Below are positions 58,630 through 64,000 of a DNA stretch of 64,000 nt, piece after piece (position 1 is the first letter of the stretch; the number at the start of each line of letters is the position of its first letter). The position numbers and the translations under genes were made by a program. The stretch is taken from positions 4,526,001 through 4,590,000 of the forward strand of contig NZ_CP043661.1 in NCBI RefSeq assembly GCF_014217565.1, given 5' to 3'. Under the pieces are notes generated by a model. It did not search any database, was not told where the DNA came from, and was given only the letters and a program-made list of their open reading frames with translations. This DNA comes from Kribbella qitaiheensis (GTDB taxonomy: Bacteria; Actinomycetota; Actinomycetes; Propionibacteriales; Kribbellaceae).

Positions 58630-59085
58630 CTAGCGCCCGCGGCGGTCGCGACGCCGACGGCACTTGCCTACGGGACTAGTTCGGCGCCGGTTGGGCTGAG
58701 GGTGTGGCGTACTGCGGGGCCTACTCGGTAGGTGCCGCATCCACGCGGACAGTTGGCCTCGCCCGACCAGCCGCGACAACTCGGTCGCCAGCCGAGCCGT
58801 AGGTGTCTGAACAATCGCCGCCAGCCCCTGCTCGAATCCGTCCGCACTCTCCGACGGAGTCAGGAAGTCCGGCGAGTACCCGTCGGGCGGCGCCAGGTCG
58901 AGCAACCGGCGATCGCCCGCCGGCAGTTGCCTCCGGACATGCCTGCGCCACCGCCCGAACAACAGTTGATCGTCGTCGCTCTGCAGCAGATGCAGGCTGA
59001 GTAGTACTTCCCACAACGGATCGGGCTCAGGCGCCACGATGGTGCGTGCGAGATCGTCGCAGGTGAAATGAATCCTCAGGCTCAT
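58630..59085 (-). pseudogene. Truncated DUF5937/ArsR-type regulator
   Basis: From ATG 59085 about 120 residues match the N-terminal half of the DUF5937 regulator at 47423: MSLRIHFTCDDLARTIVAPE, then PDPLWEVLLSLHLLQS and GYSPDFLTPSESADGFEQGL. Homology ends near AWMRHL (about 58715); the remaining frame is Arg/Pro-rich shadow sequence. The winged-helix domain and the rest of the sensor domain are missing. A remnant, probably not functional. Confidence 0.7.
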
Positions 59086-59327
59086 CCGTCCACCCCCAAG
59101 ATCATGTTCGGATCGCCGCTTCCACGGTAAGCAGCGAACCCACCTGCCCACGTTGCGGTCCGGTCTCAGATCCTTGATGTGAATATCTGTGCAATTTCGC
59201 CGTCAATGCCTTTCGGCAACACCCGAAAGGCGGCCAGGACATTTCGGGGATTTGTGAAAGGTCTGGTCGGCGACCGCGGGATACGGCCAGCTTGGAGGCA
59301 TTCAGCACTCGAATCACGGAGGTCAGA

Positions 59328-59621
59328 ATGAACGTCCGCAAGCTTGTCTGCACCGCTCTCACCGGTTCCGTCCTGCTGGTCAGCGGCCTGGCCGCGACGA
59401 CAGTCCAGGCGGCTGCCGCACCTGCTCCGACGACACCGGCGGCGGCACCCGCGACCGTCTCCGACAACTGGGAGTTCGTCGGGTACTACTACTGGGAATC
59501 CGACTGCCACACGGCCGGTCAGGGCATGGTCACCCGGCATGAGGTCTCGAAGTACCGCTGCGACGACGGCAGCTGGGTCCCCGGCGACGACTACGAACTC
59601 GAAGTCGTCTGGAATCGTTGA
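59328..59621 (+). CDS. Small secreted protein of unknown function
   Basis: A 97-residue exported protein. Signal peptide: MNVRKLVCTALTGSVLLVSG, ending TVQAAAAP. The mature part is about 65 residues, acidic and aromatic (VSDNWEFVGYYYWESDC), with two cysteines (DC and YRCDDG) that could form a disulfide. GGAGG lies 7 bp before the ATG. It has its own very strong terminator. I do not recognise the family; a structural or inhibitor-like peptide is possible. Confidence 0.82.
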   Translation: MNVRKLVCTALTGSVLLVSGLAATTVQAAAAPAPTTPAAAPATVSDNWEFVGYYYWESDCHTAGQGMVTRHEVSKYRCDDGSWVPGDDYELEVVWNR

Positions 59622-59670
59622 CAACTCAGTAATCGCCCGGCCAAGCCGACGGTTGGGCATTACAGCCAAG

Positions 59671-59710
59671 AAGAGGCAGGCCCCCACTCCACACTGGGGG
59701 CCTGCCTCTT
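59671..59710 (+). terminator. Very strong terminator
   Basis: AAGAGGCAGGCCCCCA pairs perfectly with TGGGGGCCTGCCTCTT (16 bp) around CTCCACAC, downstream of the small secreted protein gene. Confidence 0.85.
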
Positions 59711-59753
59711 CGATGGAATCAGTGTAAATGAATGAGTGGGACCGATGGAAAAC

Positions 59754-60323
59754 TTAACTTTTCGATTCAAGATTCAGCAGGAAACGTTTCGCGTCCAGGC
59801 CGCCCGCGTATCCGGTCAGGTTTCCGCTCGCGCCGATCACCCGGTGGCAGGGCAGTACGACGCAGAGCGGGTTCGCGCCCAGCGCCGTACCGACCGCCCG
59901 GGCCGCCTTCGGCTTGTGGATCTCGCCCGCCAGCCGCCCGTACGTCGTAGTACGGCCGTAGCTGGTGTGGAGCGGCAGGTCGGTCAGGACGAGTCGCTGG
60001 AAGGGGGTGGCGAGAGTCAGATCCACTTCGAGGTCGAACGAGTGCCGCCGGCCGTCCAGGTATTCGTCCAGCTGGCGGCGTACGTCGTCCAGGGCGCCCG
60101 GCTGCCGTAGTACGCGAGGGGAGATCGCCCGGGCCAGCCGGGTCGTCATGGTTTCCTCGTCGCCGAAGGAGCTGGCCACGATCCGGCCCTCGGCGATGGC
60201 CAGCAGGAGCGTGCCGATCGGGGTGTCGTGCAAGGCGTAGGAGACATCGGCGGCGGGTAGCACCGGTGGTCGCGCGCCGGCGGGGATGGCGAGGCGGCCG
60301 AGCCGGCTCTCGAGGTCAGTCAT
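59754..60323 (-). CDS. ogt: Methylated-DNA--[protein]-cysteine S-methyltransferase
   Basis: A 189-residue suicide repair enzyme removing alkyl groups from O6-alkylguanine. VVLPCHRVIGASGNLTGYAG carries the acceptor cysteine in PCHRV; TSYGRTTTYGRLAGEIHKPK is the DNA-binding HTH. The ATG at 60323 overlaps the end of the sigma-factor gene by 8 bases, so the two are coupled. Two CGTAGTAC sequences lie in the coding region. Confidence 0.93.
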   Translation of the reverse strand: MTDLESRLGRLAIPAGARPPVLPAADVSYALHDTPIGTLLLAIAEGRIVASSFGDEETMTTRLARAISPRVLRQPGALDDVRRQLDEYLDGRRHSFDLEVDLTLATPFQRLVLTDLPLHTSYGRTTTYGRLAGEIHKPKAARAVGTALGANPLCVVLPCHRVIGASGNLTGYAGGLDAKRFLLNLESKS

Positions 60324-60810
60324 GGTGTACTCCGAGTTTGGTGCGCAAGGTCGCGAGCGCATCGCTGACGAGTCGGCGGGATGCGGCGGGCGTGGTTTCC
60401 AGAGCGGCGGCCACGCCATGGTGGTCCAGGTCGCCGACGTACTTCAGCGTGACAGCTAGCCGTTGCCGTTCGGGCAGGTTGTTCACGGCCTGCCAGAGGT
60501 CGGGGTCGGGCCACTCCGCGGCGTCCGGTCCGGCGACGGCGATCGGCGGGGCGTCGTCGAGAGGTGTCTGTGGTTTGCGGGCGCGATGGACGTCCGTGGC
60601 GCAGCGGGCGGTGATGGTGAGCAGCCAGCTGCGCAGGTTCTTGGCCGAGGTGAGACCCGGGTACGCCGCGAACGCCTTCTCCCAGGCGCGCTGAGCCACG
60701 TCATCACCATCGACCGGCCCAGCCAGCGCCCGGGCAAGCCGGATCACGTCCCGCCAGTGCTCATCGACAAGCACCTGGAACGGCGGCAGCCTGACCTGCT
60801 CCAAAACCAT
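60316..60810 (-). CDS. ECF-type RNA polymerase sigma factor
   Basis: A 164-residue sigma factor. Region 2: VIRLARALAGPVDGDDVAQR, then AWEKAFAAYPGL; region 4: LPERQRLAVTLKYVGDLDHH, then GVAAALETTPAASRRLV. Start ATG 60810 (MVLEQVRLPPF) is preferred over an in-frame start at 60855. It is translationally coupled to ogt, a conserved actinobacterial pairing suggesting control of alkylation repair. No anti-sigma gene is adjacent. Confidence 0.87.
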   Translation of the reverse strand: MVLEQVRLPPFQVLVDEHWRDVIRLARALAGPVDGDDVAQRAWEKAFAAYPGLTSAKNLRSWLLTITARCATDVHRARKPQTPLDDAPPIAVAGPDAAEWPDPDLWQAVNNLPERQRLAVTLKYVGDLDHHGVAAALETTPAASRRLVSDALATLRTKLGVHHD

Positions 60811-60963
60811 CACGCCAGTACAACGCACCACCCCCCAACCCTGTGAGCCCGCCACCCGTACTACGTCGCTCGGGTCGTCCCAGCGGGCGGCAATTTCGGA
60901 CAGCTGTTCCGGATGGCGAGATTGTCTAGTTATTCAGTCGACTTAGATGAGACAGTTGCTGAC

Positions 60964-61430
60964 ATGACGACGACTTCGGCCCGGACCTCAGGCGGCACTG
61001 TGCTGCCGGTGCTCTGGCCAAGACGCTGAAGTTGAAGCCGGCGGACCTGCCGCTCGACCGGCAGCTACCGGCCGACCTGCCGGACGAGGACGAGATCGAA
61101 GGGGCGAAGAGCCGCTACACGTTGATCGTCACGCTCGCCCGCCGGGAGAAGCTGACCGTCCGCGAGCTGATCGGCCGGCTCGGCGGCGGTCGTGGACACC
61201 GCACCTTCAGCGGTACGCCGGAGCAGGTGGCCGACGCGATCCAGGACTGGTTCGACGCGGGGGCCGCCGACGGGTTCAACATCATGCCCGCGGTACTGCC
61301 GTCCGGGCTGGAGGCGTTCGCCGACCAGGTGGTCCCGATCCTCCAGCAGCGCGGGCTGTTCCGCACGGAGTACACCGGCACGACATTGCGCGACCACTAC
61401 GGCGTCGTTGCAAGAGGCAACGGCCTGAGA
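60964..61430 (+). pseudogene. Gutted LLM-class flavin monooxygenase
   Basis: The ATG at 60964 opens a short frame (MTTTSARTSGG) that stops at 61027-61029. From about 61010 another frame encodes the C-terminal 120 residues of an NtaA/SnaA/DszA-type FMN monooxygenase: LAKTLKLKPADLPLDRQLPA, KLTVRELIGRLGGGRGHRTF, SGTPEQVADAIQDWFDAGAA, DGFNIMPAVLPSG and RTEYTGTTLRDHYG. About 270 residues containing the flavin-binding barrel are missing. Sequence after 61405 no longer matches the usual C-terminus. A deletion remnant with its original promoter-proximal part still present. Confidence 0.7.
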
Positions 61431-61465
61431 AATCTCTCTCTGCACAGGGACTTCGCCGGGGCTGA

Positions 61466-62443
61466 TCAGTTGACCCGGACGACGAGCTTGCCGACCGCGC
61501 GGCCGTCCTCCATCACCTGATGAGCCTCGGCGATCTCCTCCATCGCGAAGACGCGATCCACCCGGATCGGCAGCCGGCCGTCCGCGACCAGGTCGACGTA
61601 CCGCTGGAACGCCGCCGCCGGTAGGTCGCTGCTCTCCCCGCTGTACGCCGTCAGCCGGACGCCGTTCGGCAGGTAGTCCATCGGGTAGAAGTCGGGGATC
61701 GTCCACGCGTCGCTCAACATCCCGGTGAAGCACACCGTGCCGTGCACCGCGGTCGCCTTCAAGGTGTCGGGCAGCACGTTGGTGCCGACGAGCTCGAGTG
61801 CCGCGTTGACGCCGTCCGGAAACAGCTTCCGCACGCTTTCCGCGAGGTTTCCGTCATCGAGCAGCGGGTGGTCGACGCCCAGCTCCCGGAGCAGCTCCAG
61901 TCGCTCCGGGTTCCGCGTTGTCGACAGCACGGTCAGCCCGTGATCCTTCGCGAGAACGGCCGCCGCGACGCCGACCGACGAAGTGCCGCCACGGACCAAA
62001 AACGTTTGCCCCGGCTGGATGTCGAGCCCTGTGTACAGCGACCCGTGGGCCGTCTGCAGCATCTCCGGCAGCGCCCCGAGCGTGGCCCAGTCCAGCTTCG
62101 TCTCGACCGGGATCACCGAGCTCGCCGGGACCACGGTGTACTCCGCGTAGCCGCCGTCGTACTGCCGGCCCATCCCGCCCATCATCGCGACCACCTGCTG
62201 CCCGGGCGTGAACTCCCCGCCCGGCGCCAGATCCACCGTCCCCGCGGCCTCGATCCCCGGAATGACCGGGAACCTCGCCCCGGTCGCCAGCCCGGCCCGC
62301 AGGTGGTACTCGGACCGGTTCAGCCCGAACGCCTCCACCTTGATCCGGACCCAGCCCGGCTCCGGCTCGGGCACCGCCACCCGCGAAACCCGCAACTCCC
62401 CGGCCGCCACCGGCCCGTCCAGCACCACCGCCCGCATCTGCAT
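61466..62443 (-). CDS. Zinc-free MDR (quinone-oxidoreductase-like) dehydrogenase
   Basis: A 325-residue NAD(P)H-dependent reductase. GroES-like N-terminus: FGLNRSEYHLRAGLATGARF and PVIPGIEAAGTVD. Rossmann part: LVRGGTSSVGVAAAVLAKDH gives the nucleotide-binding loop. No zinc-ligand cluster is visible. The start is ATG 62443 (MQMRAVVLDG) with GAGGA upstream; ATG 62437 is an alternative. It is convergent with the gutted monooxygenase. The substrate is unknown. Confidence 0.88.
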   Translation of the reverse strand: MQMRAVVLDGPVAAGELRVSRVAVPEPEPGWVRIKVEAFGLNRSEYHLRAGLATGARFPVIPGIEAAGTVDLAPGGEFTPGQQVVAMMGGMGRQYDGGYAEYTVVPASSVIPVETKLDWATLGALPEMLQTAHGSLYTGLDIQPGQTFLVRGGTSSVGVAAAVLAKDHGLTVLSTTRNPERLELLRELGVDHPLLDDGNLAESVRKLFPDGVNAALELVGTNVLPDTLKATAVHGTVCFTGMLSDAWTIPDFYPMDYLPNGVRLTAYSGESSDLPAAAFQRYVDLVADGRLPIRVDRVFAMEEIAEAHQVMEDGRAVGKLVVRVN

Positions 62444-62592
62444 GCGTCCATCCTCGCCCAGCGGGCTCCGAACCCACCGCGACGGCACCCTGGCGACGCC
62501 TCGGAGGCCCCGGCGCACGGGATGTAATCGGTTTCCGGCCAAATAGCGTGGCTGGGTGAAACGTTGACCAGCGGCATGCCAGAGTTCTCCTC

Positions 62593-63462
62593 ATGGGGAA
62601 ACGCCCAGCAGTCGTGGCCCATCGTGGCGCGAGCGAAGTCAGTCCCGAACACACCCTGGCGGCGTACCGCCGGGCGGTCGAGGCGGGGGCGGACGGTCTC
62701 GAGTGCGATATCCGGCTGACCGCCGACGGCCACCTGGTCTGCGTTCACGACCGGCGGATCGAGCGGACCTCCAACGGCCGCGGTGTGCTCTCCACGATGC
62801 GTCTCGACGAGCTCGACAGTTTCGACTGGGGCTCGTGGAAGAACCCGTGGGCCGAGCTGGACGAGGAGGCCGAACTGCCTGATCCGGACATGACGAAGGT
62901 GCTCACGCTGGAGAAGCTGCTGGCGACCGTTCGCGACGCCGGCCGGCCGCTCGAACTGGCGATCGAGACCAAGCACCCGACCCGGTACGCGGGCCTGGTG
63001 GAGCGCCGGCTGATCGAGATGCTGGACCGCTTCGGCTGGGCGCACCCGAAGGTCGGGTCGGAGTCGCCGGTCCGGGTGATGAGCTTCTCCTGGCTGTCGC
63101 TGCGCCGGATGCGGGTGCTCGCGCCGGGGCTGCGGACGGTGTTGCTGATGGACCGGGTGCCGCTGCGGTTCCGGGACGGCTCGCTGCCGACCGGCGTCTC
63201 GTACGCGGGCCCGAGTCTGGAGATCGTCACCGCGCACCCGGAGTACGTCGATCGCGCCCACAAGCACGGCCACCAGGTCTATGTCTGGACGGTGAACAGC
63301 GAGGAGGACGTCCGGCACTGCCGCGACATCGGTGTCGACGCCCTGATCAGCGATCGCCCCGAGCTGGCGCTGCGGACCCTCGCGGAGGATCCGGCGTTCG
63401 CCCCGGCCCGCCAACTGGACCACCGCAAGACCCTCAAGGACCGGCTCCGGCCCCGCCGGTAG
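62593..63462 (+). CDS. Glycerophosphodiester phosphodiesterase
   Basis: A 289-residue GDPD-family enzyme releasing glycerol-3-phosphate from glycerophosphodiesters. VVAHRGASEVSPEHTLAAYR carries the catalytic HRG and E; ECDIRLTADGHLVCVHDRRI the metal-binding ED and HD. LELAIETKHP and VYVWTVNSEEDVRHCRDIG follow. No signal peptide is present, so it is cytoplasmic. Monocistronic. Confidence 0.93.
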   Translation: MGKRPAVVAHRGASEVSPEHTLAAYRRAVEAGADGLECDIRLTADGHLVCVHDRRIERTSNGRGVLSTMRLDELDSFDWGSWKNPWAELDEEAELPDPDMTKVLTLEKLLATVRDAGRPLELAIETKHPTRYAGLVERRLIEMLDRFGWAHPKVGSESPVRVMSFSWLSLRRMRVLAPGLRTVLLMDRVPLRFRDGSLPTGVSYAGPSLEIVTAHPEYVDRAHKHGHQVYVWTVNSEEDVRHCRDIGVDALISDRPELALRTLAEDPAFAPARQLDHRKTLKDRLRPRR

Positions 63463-63687
63463 CCGGTTGCGGAGAGTTCCGGAACGCCGGGAGGTGGCTG
63501 TCCGGTTGCGTGACCGGATGAATGCGCGCGGTTATTTGCACGTTCAATTCAGGGGCTTATATCTCGGTTTCTCTACTAAACGTGTGATCTTCAGCGCCGC
63601 TATGTAACGGAATACCAAAGGGTGTTTTCGGAGGCTGGATCGCGGGCAGAACTGCAAGTGCTGTTCCTTTGACTGAGGAGACCCTGC
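63463..63687. other. Regulatory gap before the anti-sigma-type ATPase
   Basis: No gene is seen. The stretch at 63530-63640 is AT-richer than its surroundings and probably holds the promoter; I cannot place -35 and -10 boxes with confidence. Confidence 0.4.
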
Positions 63688-64000
63688 TTGTCCTCTGCGA
63701 CCTTGCCCGCCGACGTGAGTGTTGTGGACGTCGTACTGCCGCACGAAGTGTCCGCGGTAGCAGATGCCCGCCGCCGTCTGGCCGGCTATCTGAAGCGGTA
63801 CCGGGTCACCGGAAATGCCTGCGACGACGCGCAATTGGTGCTGTCGGAGTTGCTGTCGAACGCGATCCGGTACGCGCCGGCGCTGCCGGCCGGCGAAGTC
63901 CGTGCCACCTGGTGGATCGACAAGGCCGGAATTCACCTCGAGGTGACCGACGGCTGCGGCGACACCGAGCCGCGCCGGGTCAGCGACCCGCACCCCGAAT
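63688..64000 (+). CDS. Anti-sigma-type HATPase protein (partial)
   Basis: An open frame to the end of the window with about 104 residues visible. DDAQLVLSELLSNAIRYAP is the N-box of the serine-kinase-like anti-sigma ATPases (HATPase_c_2), and IHLEVTDGCGDTEP the G1-box region. The start is TTG at 63688 with GAGGAG 7 bp upstream. The family usually binds anti-anti-sigma (STAS) proteins or a sigma factor. The 3' end is outside the window. Confidence 0.85.
   Translation, partial: MSSATLPADVSVVDVVLPHEVSAVADARRRLAGYLKRYRVTGNACDDAQLVLSELLSNAIRYAPALPAGEVRATWWIDKAGIHLEVTDGCGDTEPRRVSDPHPE

Overview
The window is high-GC (roughly 70%) bacterial chromosome. Codon use, frequent GTG/TTG starts, F420-type enzymes, SigE-like ECF sigma factors, DUF3152, YhgE/Pip and STAS/anti-sigma families all point to an actinobacterium. 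A Propionibacteriales genome such as Kribbella is my best guess; this is inferred from gene content, not from a marker gene. No rRNA, tRNA, CRISPR array or replication origin was found. The heptamer GCAGTAC/GTACTGC is conspicuously frequent across the whole window, inside genes and in terminators. Layout: 1-5.6 kb holds a YhgE/Pip membrane protein coupled to a frameshifted ABC-ATPase-like gene, with a divergent TetR gene and tandem palindromic operators between them, then a decayed STAS/ATPase gene, a sulfite-oxidase-like molybdoenzyme and a MarR regulator. 5.7-8 kb holds a two-gene conjugation-like unit (anchored protein plus TrbL/VirB6-like protein). 8-17.3 kb holds a metallophosphoesterase, GNAT, HMG-CoA lyase, MmyB-type regulator, VOC protein, EcsC, SGNH hydrolase, an HTH-methyltransferase fusion, aat, TetR and a deazaflavin-dependent reductase. 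17.2-26.5 kb holds a DUF1016 nuclease, an ABC exporter pair, adenosine deaminase, GNAT, PadR and a DrrAB-type ABC exporter. 26.5-36.9 kb holds a GlxA regulator, a CHRD/SOD-like secreted protein, a sigma factor with its partner, SRPBCC, a methyltransferase, a 47-residue small gene, an Fpg/Nei glycosylase, a secreted trypsin-like protease, a divergent TetR/MFS efflux pair and a rhodanese. 37-47 kb holds a large secreted NAGPA-metallophosphoesterase protein, an LD-carboxypeptidase, an S9 peptidase and an asymmetric heterodimeric ABC exporter. 

The most unusual stretch is 47-54 kb. It holds an MFS gene scrap, an ArsR/DUF5937 regulator, a frameshifted RelA/SpoT-domain gene, an AAA-type ATPase preceded by two copies of a phased CTAG element, and a DarT-DarG ADP-ribosylation toxin-antitoxin locus. 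That locus has been broken by an IS256-family insertion: the toxin is decayed and the antitoxin has lost its macro domain. The last 10 kb holds DUF3152, a membrane protein coupled to an alpha/beta hydrolase, a TPP riboswitch driving a CytX-type HMP transporter, a methyltransferase, a truncated DUF5937 regulator, a small secreted protein, a sigma factor/ogt operon, a gutted LLM monooxygenase, a zinc-free MDR dehydrogenase, a glycerophosphodiester phosphodiesterase and the start of an anti-sigma-type ATPase. 

Most transcription units are one or two genes with ATGA/GTGA/TGATG coupling. Many carry their own regulator and a visible palindromic operator, and strong stem-loops separate convergent genes. 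Two otherwise intact genes carry what look like single-base insertions next to GGGCC, so either sequencing error or recent inactivation should be considered for those.
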